Positions 1-6,019 of a stretch of 49,576 nucleotides of DNA are shown piece after piece; the stretch's first letter is position 1; every line of letters begins with the position of its first letter. Source of the stretch: Planktothrix sp. PCC 11201 (lineage in GTDB: Bacteria > Cyanobacteriota > Cyanobacteriia > Cyanobacteriales > Microcoleaceae); contig NZ_LT797697.1 of NCBI RefSeq assembly GCF_900009135.1, positions 93,557 to 143,132 of the forward strand. Direction: 5' to 3'. Under the pieces are notes generated by a model. The model did not search any database. It was given only the letters and a program-made list of their open reading frames with translations, and had not been told where the DNA came from. Made by a program: the position numbers and the translations under genes.

Positions 1-15
1 GCTCCCCCTGCTCCC

Positions 16-41
16 CCTACCTCCCCCGGTAGGTTTTTTTT
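16..41 (+). terminator. Intrinsic terminator of an upstream gene
   Basis: A 6-bp perfect stem (CCTACC/GGTAGG) with a C-rich loop is followed directly by eight T residues. This is the classic form of a factor-independent terminator for a plus-strand gene that lies outside the window. The left side is embedded in a CCCCCTGCT-type repeat that recurs in inverse orientation near 4751. Confidence 0.7.
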
Positions 42-114
42 GTTATTGAATTCTAAGAAAAATGTAAAGATTTGTTAAATTAGGGCATTTTGTAATGTAG
101 ACTACAGAATGTTC

Positions 115-123
115 TGGTATATT
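115..123 (+). promoter_or_regulatory. Possible extended -10 promoter for the tandem small genes
   Basis: The sequence TGGTATATT matches an extended -10 box (TGn plus TATATT) and lies about 62 bases before the first small gene. No convincing -35 hexamer stands at 17 bases. The following stretch is AT-rich and ends in an AGGAGAAC ribosome site. Confidence 0.3.
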
Positions 124-184
124 AGAAATTGAAGACCAAAACAGCCTTTTATTTTTTAGGCTATTCATTCAGGAGAACAAGCTC

Positions 185-376
185 ATGGGTACTCAAGAAC
201 AAGCTCGCGCTTTAATGATGCGTCATCACCACACCATCAAAAATCGTCAACAGTCCTTACTCAACCGGGTTTCCGATCAAGTTGGTGCAGAACCCGGTGA
301 TCCAACCACGATTCAGGGCAAACCCAGCGCCCATTCTGCCAGCAGCTACGGTCGCAGCAATGCCACAATGAGCTAG
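185..376 (+). CDS. Small conserved protein, tandem paralogue 1 of 3
   Basis: This 63-residue protein has no function I recognise. It is the first of three tandem paralogues sharing a nearly invariant N-terminal half: QARALMMRHH at residues 6-15, then KNRQQS and LNRV, which is basic and probably helical. A TIQGKP motif follows near residue 42, and the C-terminus is variable, Ser/Tyr/Arg rich and ends in Met-Ser. There is no signal peptide, membrane span or cysteine. AGGAGAA lies 9 bases before the ATG, so translation should be efficient. The two following copies and a potential promoter upstream suggest a dedicated short operon. A peptide precursor, nucleic-acid binder or structural microprotein are all possible. 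Reality of the gene is well supported by the paralogues; the role is unknown. Confidence 0.85.
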   Translation: MGTQEQARALMMRHHHTIKNRQQSLLNRVSDQVGAEPGDPTTIQGKPSAHSASSYGRSNATMS

Positions 377-429
377 AAAGATTAATAATTGTAATCTTTC
401 TTAATATTTTTGTTAAGAAAACTTTAACA
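376..429 (+). terminator. Hairpins between small paralogues 1 and 2
   Basis: A perfect 8-bp stem (GAAAGATT/AATCTTTC, arms 376-383 and 393-400) starts at the last base of the stop codon and is followed by a T-rich stretch. A second stem, TGTTAAG with CTTTAACA, follows at about 411-429. The first could terminate or attenuate transcription, or stabilise the 3' end of the first gene's mRNA. Confidence 0.45.
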
Positions 430-466
430 AAAAACCATTCAATTTAAAACACAGGAGAAACAAATT

Positions 467-655
467 ATGAATACTCAAAATCAAGCTCGGGCTTTAATGA
501 TGCGTCATCACCAAGTGATTAAAAACCGTCAACAATCGATGTTAAATCGGGTTTCCGATGAAGTCGGTACAGAACCCGGCGATGTCTCAACCATTCAAGG
601 CAAACCCAGTGCCAATTCTGTGAGTAACTATGACCGTGGTAACGGGATGATTTAG
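467..655 (+). CDS. Small conserved protein, tandem paralogue 2 of 3
   Basis: This 62-residue protein is a close paralogue of its neighbours: MNTQNQARALMM at the start, KNRQQSMLNRV in the middle, EPGD and TIQGKP further on, and a divergent tail ending in Met-Ile rather than Met-Ser. It is closer to copy 3 than to copy 1, including the leader: both 2 and 3 have an ACACAGGAG ribosome site followed by AACAAATTATG. The duplication unit therefore included the translation-initiation region. Function is unknown. Confidence 0.85.
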   Translation: MNTQNQARALMMRHHQVIKNRQQSMLNRVSDEVGTEPGDVSTIQGKPSANSVSNYDRGNGMI

Positions 656-718
656 CTGAGTTGAATATAATATTAAACTCAAAAAAACATTCAATTTTAA
701 ACACAGGAGGAACAAATT

Positions 719-910
719 ATGGATACTCAAAATCAAGCTCGGGCTTTGATGATGCGTCATCATCAAGTAATTAAAAACCGTCAACAATCCTTACTAAACC
801 GAGTCGCGGATGAAGTCGGCATTGAGCCAGGAGATTATCGGACAACGATTCAAGGCAAACCCACTGACAGCGCGAGCAGCTATGACCGCAGTGGCTCGTC
901 CATGAGTTAA
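719..910 (+). CDS. Small conserved protein, tandem paralogue 3 of 3
   Basis: This 63-residue third paralogue has the same basic N-terminal half (QARALMMRHHQVIKNRQQS) and the TTIQGKP motif. Relative to its neighbours it has one residue inserted before TTIQGKP and one deleted after KP. The tail ends GSSMS. A strong AGGAGG site precedes the ATG by 8 bases. It is the last gene of the cluster: a terminator-like hairpin follows within 50 bases. Function is unknown. Confidence 0.85.
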   Translation: MDTQNQARALMMRHHQVIKNRQQSLLNRVADEVGIEPGDYRTTIQGKPTDSASSYDRSGSSMS

Positions 911-958
911 TTGAGTTGTTACTGAGATAACTGTAAATTCACCATGAATCAATCAATG

Positions 959-992
959 CCCCCGCTTTGCCTAAGCAAGTGGGGATATTTTT
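959..992 (+). terminator. Probable terminator of the small-protein cluster
   Basis: CCCC pairs with GGGG around an inner GCTT/AAGC stem with TGCCT as loop, followed by ATATTTTTAT. The stem carries internal bulges, so it is good but not perfect. Its position after the third paralogue fits termination there. Confidence 0.55.
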
Positions 993-1100
993 ATGGTTGA
1001 CGGTTGAGGTGAAAATTAGTTAAGTATGGCGATCGCTCAATGATATAATAAGCCAATATTCCCTGTAAATAAGCAAACTACTCCGTTAATAATCCCCTAT

Positions 1101-1115
1101 AGAAACCGGGTTTCT
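1101..1115. repeat. Short palindromic repeat AGAAACCGGGTTTCT
   Basis: A 15-base hairpin-forming word (AGAAACC/GGTTTCT around one G). This type of short dyad is widespread in cyanobacterial intergenic DNA. A HIP1 site lies about 70 bases upstream. Nothing else is evident in the gap before the Uma2 gene. Confidence 0.5.
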
Positions 1116-1174
1116 AATAATTTTAACCGACAAAATCACTTAATTAATCAGTCAATTCCCCTGGAGGAAAAGTG

Positions 1175-1762
1175 ATGGAATTTGCCACAATTAATTTATC
1201 GACTCCTCTGCAATTAACGATTAATTTAACGGATGAGCAGTTTTTTGAGTTATGTCAAAAAAATCGAGATTTAAAATTTGAACGGACTGCATCAGGAGTT
1301 TTAATGATTATGCCACCAACGGGAGGAAATACAGGGAGACGCAGTATTAAAATAGCGACTCAACTCGAAATTTGGAGTAGTAAAACCAATCTCGGTGAAG
1401 CTTTTGATTCTTCGACCGGATTTAAACTTCCCAATGGTGCGGATCGTTCTCCTGATGCGTCTTGGGTTAAGCGCGATCGCTGGGATACTTTAACCCCCAA
1501 ACAACGGGAAAAATTTGTGCCTTTATGTCCTGATTTTGTGATAGAATTACGGTCAGCAAGTGATACGTTAAAACCCTTACAAAATAAAATGGGAGAGTAT
1601 CAGGAAAATGGGGCAAAATTAGGCTGGTTAATTGATCCGAAAAATAAACGAGTTGAAATTTATCGCCCAGATCAAGAAGTAGAAATTCAGGAAAACCCTA
1701 CAACATTATCAGGGGAAAATATTCTCCCCGGATTTATATTAGACTTAACCTTAATTTGGTAA
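1175..1762 (+). CDS. Uma2 family (DUF820) putative restriction endonuclease
   Basis: This 195-residue protein belongs to the Uma2/DUF820 family, which has a PD-(D/E)XK nuclease fold and is greatly expanded in cyanobacteria. Seen here are the family signatures PDASWV near residue 93, the CPDFVIELRS core near 120-130 and the C-terminal GWLIDP followed by a KRVEIYRP strand. The ELR in place of ExK is normal for the family. I chose the ATG at 1175 because a GGAGG lies 7 bases before it; a GTG one codon upstream is possible. It stands alone, with no methylase beside it. Family assignment is secure; a physiological target is not known. Confidence 0.88.
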   Translation: MEFATINLSTPLQLTINLTDEQFFELCQKNRDLKFERTASGVLMIMPPTGGNTGRRSIKIATQLEIWSSKTNLGEAFDSSTGFKLPNGADRSPDASWVKRDRWDTLTPKQREKFVPLCPDFVIELRSASDTLKPLQNKMGEYQENGAKLGWLIDPKNKRVEIYRPDQEVEIQENPTTLSGENILPGFILDLTLIW

Positions 1763-1765
1763 AAC

Positions 1766-1785
1766 GTAGTAAGTCCTGAAGGGCT
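1766..1785. repeat. Interspersed palindromic repeat, diverged copy
   Basis: GTAGTAAGTCCTGAAGGGCT lies directly after the Uma2 gene and matches, with one change, the two identical copies at 3414-3437 and 3448-3471. The palindromic core AAGCCCTGAAGGGCTT can fold as an RNA hairpin and may serve as a 3' end. Confidence 0.6.
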
Positions 1786-1934
1786 CCCATATTTTTTAAA
1801 AGGGGTTGATAGAATGCGGGTTCGGCTTCAGAGGTTTGAGACCGAATGGGGGTAAAGATTTGAGAAGATTATGCAGCATTTTCCCCCAAATAGTTGAGGA
1901 TAATCAATTTAAGTTTTATCACCCTGGTTCTTGA

Positions 1935-1940
1935 TATAAT
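1935..1940 (+). promoter_or_regulatory. Possible -10 box for argJ
   Basis: A consensus TATAAT lies 37 bases before the argJ ATG. There is no recognisable -35 hexamer at normal spacing, so this is a weak assignment. Confidence 0.35.
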
Positions 1941-1976
1941 CCGTTCTCGGTAATATTGGAAACGAAAGGGGAAATC

Positions 1977-3218
1977 ATGTCGGATTGGACAGTGATTGAG
2001 GGTGGGGTGACTGCCCCTAGAGGGTATCGGGCATCGGGAATTACGGCCGGACTGAAAGCATCGGGATTACCGGATTTGGCTTTAATTGTCTCTGATGTAG
2101 ATGCGATCGCAGCCGGGGTATTTACTACCAGCCAAGTTAGAGCCGCCTGTGTTGATTATTGTCGTCAACAACTCCAAGCCAAACCCAGCGCCAGAGCGGT
2201 TTTATGTAATTCGGGACAGGCTAATGCCGCCACGGGGGCAGCAGGTTGGACAGATGCGGTAGACTCCGCCCAAACTTTGGCCCAAGTCTTAAATATTGCA
2301 CCGGAATCGATTTTACTGGCTTCTACCGGAGTCATCGGTCAACGGATTAAAATGGATATCCTCAAAGCCGGGATTCCCAAGTTAGTCGAGGAATTGTCAG
2401 AGAATGGTAACGCGGCCGTAGCTAAGGCGATCATGACCACAGATTTAGTCCCGAAAACCATTGCCTTAGAAACGATGTTTGGCGACCGTCCCGTGAGAGT
2501 GGGGGGAATTTGTAAAGGGTCTGGGATGATTCACCCCAATATGGCGACGATGTTGGCTTTTGTCACCTGCGATGCGGTGGTTTCTCCTCCCCTGTGGCAA
2601 GAAATGTTAAGCCGTGCAGCCAACCGGAGTTTTAATCAAGTTACCGTTGATGGCGATACGAGTACCAACGATTGTTTAATCGCCTTGGCTAATGGGGCGT
2701 CTCGGACTCCAGCGATTACGGGTATGGGGCCAGAAGCGGAAAAATTAGAAGGGATGTTAACAGCCGTCTGTGAATATTTGGCCAAAGCGATCGCCCGGGA
2801 TGGGGAAGGAGCCACCTGTTTAATTGAAGTTCAAGTTTCCGGTGCCCAGGATGAAGCATCTGCGAATAAAGTTGCTAAAACCATTGTAGGTTCATCTTTG
2901 GTGAAGTCCGCCATTTTTGGTCATGATCCTAACTGGGGAAGAATTGCGGCGGCGGCGGGCCGGGCGGGAGTCCATTTTGACCAAAATGATTTGGAAATCA
3001 AATTAGGGGATTTTGTCTTAATGCAGCAGGGTCAACCCCTAGCTTTTGATCGGAATGCAGCTAATGAGTATTTAAAACAAGCCAAAACAGGAGAATATCT
3101 CAAGGAAGATACGGTATTAATTTCAGTTAAAATCGGCAATGGCTCCGGTGTGGGCAAAGCCTGGGGATGCGATTTAAGTTATGACTATGTAAAAATTAAC
3201 GCTGAATACACCACTTAA
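1977..3218 (+). CDS. argJ: Bifunctional ornithine acetyltransferase / N-acetylglutamate synthase
   Basis: This 413-residue ArgJ transfers the acetyl group from N-acetylornithine to glutamate, closing the cyclic arginine pathway; it can also acetylate glutamate from acetyl-CoA. The precursor cleaves itself at an Ala-Thr bond. Here that is the conserved KGSGMIHPNMATML stretch, with Thr191 as the new N-terminal nucleophile of the beta chain. The C-terminal HDPNWGRI motif is also intact. The length is normal. I prefer the ATG at 1977, which has an AAAGGGGA ribosome site, over a TTG 21 bases upstream. The stop codon abuts a block of CAGTTATCA-type repeats. Confidence 0.97.
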   Translation: MSDWTVIEGGVTAPRGYRASGITAGLKASGLPDLALIVSDVDAIAAGVFTTSQVRAACVDYCRQQLQAKPSARAVLCNSGQANAATGAAGWTDAVDSAQTLAQVLNIAPESILLASTGVIGQRIKMDILKAGIPKLVEELSENGNAAVAKAIMTTDLVPKTIALETMFGDRPVRVGGICKGSGMIHPNMATMLAFVTCDAVVSPPLWQEMLSRAANRSFNQVTVDGDTSTNDCLIALANGASRTPAITGMGPEAEKLEGMLTAVCEYLAKAIARDGEGATCLIEVQVSGAQDEASANKVAKTIVGSSLVKSAIFGHDPNWGRIAAAAGRAGVHFDQNDLEIKLGDFVLMQQGQPLAFDRNAANEYLKQAKTGEYLKEDTVLISVKIGNGSGVGKAWGCDLSYDYVKINAEYTT

Positions 3219-3219
3219 T

Positions 3220-3293
3220 CAGTTAACAGTTATCAGTTATCAGTTATCGGTTATCAATTTATTGTCTGTTCCCTGTTCTCTGTTCCCTGTTCC
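3220..3293. repeat. Simple interspersed repeats (CAGTTATCA and CTGTTCC types)
   Basis: Two simple repeats stand side by side: about four units of CAGTTATCA-like sequence (3220-3256), then four units of CTGTTCCC-like sequence (3266-3293). Similar blocks recur at 15290-15330 and 38545-38580. The minus strand of this block encodes the C-terminal tail and stop of the small zinc protein. Confidence 0.7.
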
Positions 3294-3410
3294 TACACAA
3301 AAAACACAGGTTTCTTCCCGTTGAATTTCCCCGGAACAATCTCGAATTTCTGTATAGCCTTTTCCCTGACAATGGGGACAGATTTGATCAATGATTTTGT
3401 TTTTTTTCAT
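3240..3410 (-). CDS. Small DnaJ-type zinc-finger protein
   Basis: This 56-residue reading frame carries two exact CxxCxGxG motifs, CPHCQGKG at residues 11-18 and CVFCVGTG at 35-42. That is the zinc-binding signature of the central domain of DnaJ and of BSD2-like chaperones; two such repeats are enough for one zinc site. There is no J domain. The last ~14 residues are encoded by interspersed repeat DNA and are probably not functional. It lies 64 bases downstream of the beta-lactamase-like gene in the same direction, with two repeat hairpins between them. No clear ribosome site precedes the ATG. The cysteine pattern makes chance unlikely. A role in protein folding or redox is an inference. Confidence 0.7.
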   Translation of the reverse strand: MKKNKIIDQICPHCQGKGYTEIRDCSGEIQREETCVFCVGTGNREQGTDNKLITDN

Positions 3411-3413
3411 AAG

Positions 3414-3471
3414 ATTAAGCCCTGAAGGGCTTACTACAATGATTGTGATTAAGCCCTGAAGGGCTTACTAC
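3414..3471. repeat. Two identical 24-bp palindromic repeats
   Basis: Two identical 24-base copies (3414-3437 and 3448-3471), 10 bases apart, each contain the dyad AAGCCCTGAAGGGCTT and end in ACTAC. A diverged inverse-type copy stands at 1766. They lie between the beta-lactamase-like gene and the small zinc gene, where each could form an RNA hairpin and modulate read-through. Confidence 0.8.
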
Positions 3472-3474
3472 GGT

Positions 3475-4731
3475 TTAATTATTCATTCCTACCATGGGAA
3501 AGGATAATTGATTGAATTGAGTTATTTTTTCGGAAGTGGCTTTTAAGGGGGTTTGATTTAAACGATTAAAAATATAACGAGAAATGTCAGGGAAAACCTG
3601 TTCATTTTTTGCATAGGCGGGATTATCTCCAAAGACGGCTAAGACATAAATTGCTTTATCGTTTAAGGTTCTAACAAAGGCGACTTCTTGACGAGAACGA
3701 CTGGTATAACCGACTTTAGAAGCATAGTAAATATCGGGAGGTAAGGATTCTCCTAAAAATCCAGCAACGGAGTTAGAATCAATATTTTTCCAAGCTTTTG
3801 GGTTTAAATCACGGGTTAATAAATATGCCATTTTGGTACTCGCTAAGGGAGAAATGGCTTGTTTTGTGTAGATTTCATACATTAATCGGGCTGTTTGGTC
3901 AGTGGTGACGCGATTTCCTTGGGAATAGGAAGGAATTTCTCGCAGTTGTACATCTCGACCCGTAGGTTCTTCTCCTACCCCGGTAATTGGATAATTTTTA
4001 GTGGTTAAATTAATTCCAGTATAACCGGATTTCTCAAAGAATTTATTAACTTGACTGCGTTTTTCTACCCATTTATCTAATTCGGATTTGTCTAAGTTTT
4101 CCCCTGATTCAGTTTGGGTAATCGCATCAACAATCCGACTGGCTGAATCATTATCGGAAATTCGCATCATCTGGGATAGGTCGGTATAAAAGGGCGATTC
4201 CTTGGGAATATATCCTTTTTCTGCATAGCCAAAAAATTGAACCATCCAAAATAATTTGGCAACACTGGCGGGAAATCTGAGTTTGGTATTGTTATATCCG
4301 GCGATGGTATGGGTAGCAGGTTTACTAACATCAATTAATGTAATAGATAGGGATTCGGTGGGTAATCCTTGGTTTTTAGCAATATAAACTGCACCATCAA
4401 TAATAGTTTGTAAGTCTTGACTGGGGACTAAATTAGGAGGGGTTTTGATGTTATAAGCTACGGTTTTATCTGTTTCGGTCGCCGGGGCAGAAATGGTAAT
4501 ATTCTGAGTTTGGGGTTGGGGCTTTGCGGGTGGGAATAATAGTTTTAACACCGCTCCCAATGTCCAATTAACAGTTAATAATAGGGCAATTAAAAATATA
4601 ATTCGAGAGTATTTTAATTTCGCTAATCTATGAGGTATTCTAGTCCCTACTCTAACAGGAGATTGCCTGTTAGAACGATGAGGAACAGAATAATTTCTAA
4701 CGGAGCGACGACGTTGGGTAATATAAGCCAT
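3475..4731 (-). CDS. Membrane-anchored class A beta-lactamase-like serine hydrolase
   Basis: This 418-residue protein has a basic cytoplasmic N-terminus, one membrane span at about residues 43-66, and a Pro-rich linker before a periplasmic beta-lactamase/transpeptidase-like domain. The three active-site elements are visible: SVAK at 156-159 (Ser156 nucleophile, Lys159), SDN at 192-194, and KVG at 339-341 in place of KTG. Cyanobacteria carry several such proteins. They may be carboxypeptidase-like enzymes acting on peptidoglycan rather than antibiotic-resistance factors, since I see no clear class A Glu166 region. A G-run repeat stands just before the start codon. The fold assignment is firm; substrate is unknown. 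Confidence 0.85.
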   Translation of the reverse strand: MAYITQRRRSVRNYSVPHRSNRQSPVRVGTRIPHRLAKLKYSRIIFLIALLLTVNWTLGAVLKLLFPPAKPQPQTQNITISAPATETDKTVAYNIKTPPNLVPSQDLQTIIDGAVYIAKNQGLPTESLSITLIDVSKPATHTIAGYNNTKLRFPASVAKLFWMVQFFGYAEKGYIPKESPFYTDLSQMMRISDNDSASRIVDAITQTESGENLDKSELDKWVEKRSQVNKFFEKSGYTGINLTTKNYPITGVGEEPTGRDVQLREIPSYSQGNRVTTDQTARLMYEIYTKQAISPLASTKMAYLLTRDLNPKAWKNIDSNSVAGFLGESLPPDIYYASKVGYTSRSRQEVAFVRTLNDKAIYVLAVFGDNPAYAKNEQVFPDISRYIFNRLNQTPLKATSEKITQFNQLSFPMVGMNN

Positions 4732-4750
4732 ATTGGAGAAAGATATAAGG

Positions 4751-4802
4751 GGAGCAGGGGAGGCAGGGGGAGCAGGGGGAGCAGGGGAGGCAGGGGGAGC
4801 GG
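4751..4802. repeat. G-run repeat (GGGGAGCAGGGGGAG type)
   Basis: Eight or so runs of four to five G separated by AGCA, AGGCA or AGCA-like spacers. It lies 20-70 bases before the start codon of the minus-strand hydrolase, with the G-rich strand being the template strand of that gene. Related C-rich sequence is at 1-27 and a G-rich relative at 41788-41820. It has strong potential to form a G-quadruplex. Confidence 0.75.
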
Positions 4803-4842
4803 ATACTTGATTATATTAATTAAAGGTTAAGTATCAACTATC

Positions 4843-4961
4843 GCAATCCGTGTAGGATTTGTGATAAAAACCCGTAGGGGTTGGGTCTCCCAACCCAGGC
4901 GCAAAGAGGGTTGGGAGACCCAACCCCTACGATAAAATGTTACAACCCCTACACGGATTGC
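4843..4961. mobile_element. Complete MITE-like non-autonomous element
   Basis: This 119-base element has perfect 14-bp terminal inverted repeats, GCAATCCGTGTAGG at 4843-4856 and its complement at 4948-4961. Inside is a perfect 23-bp inverted repeat (4874-4896 and 4908-4930) with an 11-base loop. Each arm of that is itself a dyad, GGTTGGG-TCT-CCCAACC. It has no coding capacity. Partial relatives stand at 35853-35912 and 39571-39628. The flanks are TATC and TATA-like, which would fit insertion at TA, but target duplication is not clear. Confidence 0.75.
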
Positions 4962-5004
4962 TATATTAACAACCTAATCATTTATACCATTTATCCTCAA
5001 TATT

Positions 5005-5856
5005 TTATTCTGTGCCATCGGGTAAAGTTAAAGCAATTTGATAGATTTGACGACGGGGTAAGGAGGTGGCTTCGGCAAGTTGGCGACTGGCTTGGGAACG
5101 GGTAATCCCTTGCTGGAGTAGACATTGGAGTTCGGCTTTAAGTTGATCTTCGGTGACCACGGTTGGGGTTTCGGCGACACCAGAAATGACTAATGTTAGT
5201 TCACCTTTGGGGTTATGATCTTGATAGTATTGTACGGCATTTTCTAAGGTTCCTCGCCAAAATTGTTCATGGAGTTTTGTTAATTCCCGGGCAATTACAA
5301 TAGACCGTTTTGCTCCTAAAATTAGGGCTAAATCTTCCAATGTTTCCACCAGACGATGGGGCGCTTCATATAAAATTAGGGTGCGAGATTCCGTTTGTAA
5401 ACTGCTTAAACGCTGTTGACGTTCTTTATTTTTGGTGGGTAAAAACCCTTCAAAAATAAATCGATCTGTGGGGAGTCCCGCCGCACTTAAAGCTGTTATA
5501 CTAGCACTAACTCCAGGAATCGGAATTACAGCAATATTTGCTTCAATACAAGCCTTAATTAGTTCATATCCTGGGTCAGAAATTCCTGGCATTCCCGCAT
5601 CCGTAACCAAGGCAATTGTATGTCCCTGACTCAGAGATTCCACCAAACTCGGAATCCGGCGTTGTTGATTATGTTCATGGTAACTGAGTTGGGGGGTTTT
5701 AATGTCAAAATGGTGTAATAGCTTGCCCGTATGACGGGTATCTTCGGCCGCAATCCAATCAACAGTTTGTAAAATTTTTATCGCCCGCAACGTAATGTCT
5801 TCTAGGTTCCCAATGGGAGTTCCTACAATATAAAGGGTTCCAGCTTGATTGGTCAT
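5005..5856 (-). CDS. rsmI: 16S rRNA (cytidine1402-2'-O)-methyltransferase
   Basis: This 283-residue protein is RsmI, which uses SAM to methylate the ribose 2'-OH of C1402 in the decoding centre of 16S rRNA. The tetrapyrrole-methylase fold is recognised by GTPIGNLEDIT at residues 12-22, EDTRHTG near 38, LVTDAGMPGISDPG near 83-97 and the IPGVSA region. Length is normal. It is divergent from the large hybrid kinase, with a strong dyad in the 163-base gap between them. Confidence 0.96.
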   Translation of the reverse strand: MTNQAGTLYIVGTPIGNLEDITLRAIKILQTVDWIAAEDTRHTGKLLHHFDIKTPQLSYHEHNQQRRIPSLVESLSQGHTIALVTDAGMPGISDPGYELIKACIEANIAVIPIPGVSASITALSAAGLPTDRFIFEGFLPTKNKERQQRLSSLQTESRTLILYEAPHRLVETLEDLALILGAKRSIVIARELTKLHEQFWRGTLENAVQYYQDHNPKGELTLVISGVAETPTVVTEDQLKAELQCLLQQGITRSQASRQLAEATSLPRRQIYQIALTLPDGTE

Positions 5857-5904
5857 CTTAAATTTAAGGCCCTACGGAAATATAAATGTGACATAAAACA
5901 CACT

Positions 5905-5936
5905 CCCTCAAGGATAATATCAGATATCCTGGAGGG
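5905..5936. promoter_or_regulatory. Strong dyad between rsmI and the hybrid kinase gene
   Basis: CCCTC and AGGATA pair with TATCCT and GAGGG across an 8-base loop, with a single A/G mismatch, giving an 11-bp interrupted stem. It lies 84 bases before the hybrid kinase ATG. It could be an operator for a dimeric regulator or a leader hairpin; there is no T-run, so it is not an obvious terminator. Confidence 0.45.
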
Positions 5937-6019
5937 TAGGATGGGATATCCAGTTCATTGTTGACCACGAGATCAAGATTGATTGATCCTAACCCACACC
6001 CATCATGAACTAAACTAAA

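Noticed and set aside
4630-5105. Plus-strand frames of 66 and 74 codons
   Set aside because: They run through the antisense of the hydrolase and rsmI genes, the G-run repeat and the MITE, with repeat-like protein sequence and no ribosome site.
5895-5940. Yfr1-type small RNA
   Set aside because: ACTCCCTCA is near the Yfr1 core in wording, but the ACUCCUCAC motif, the two flanking stems and the T-rich end are not there.
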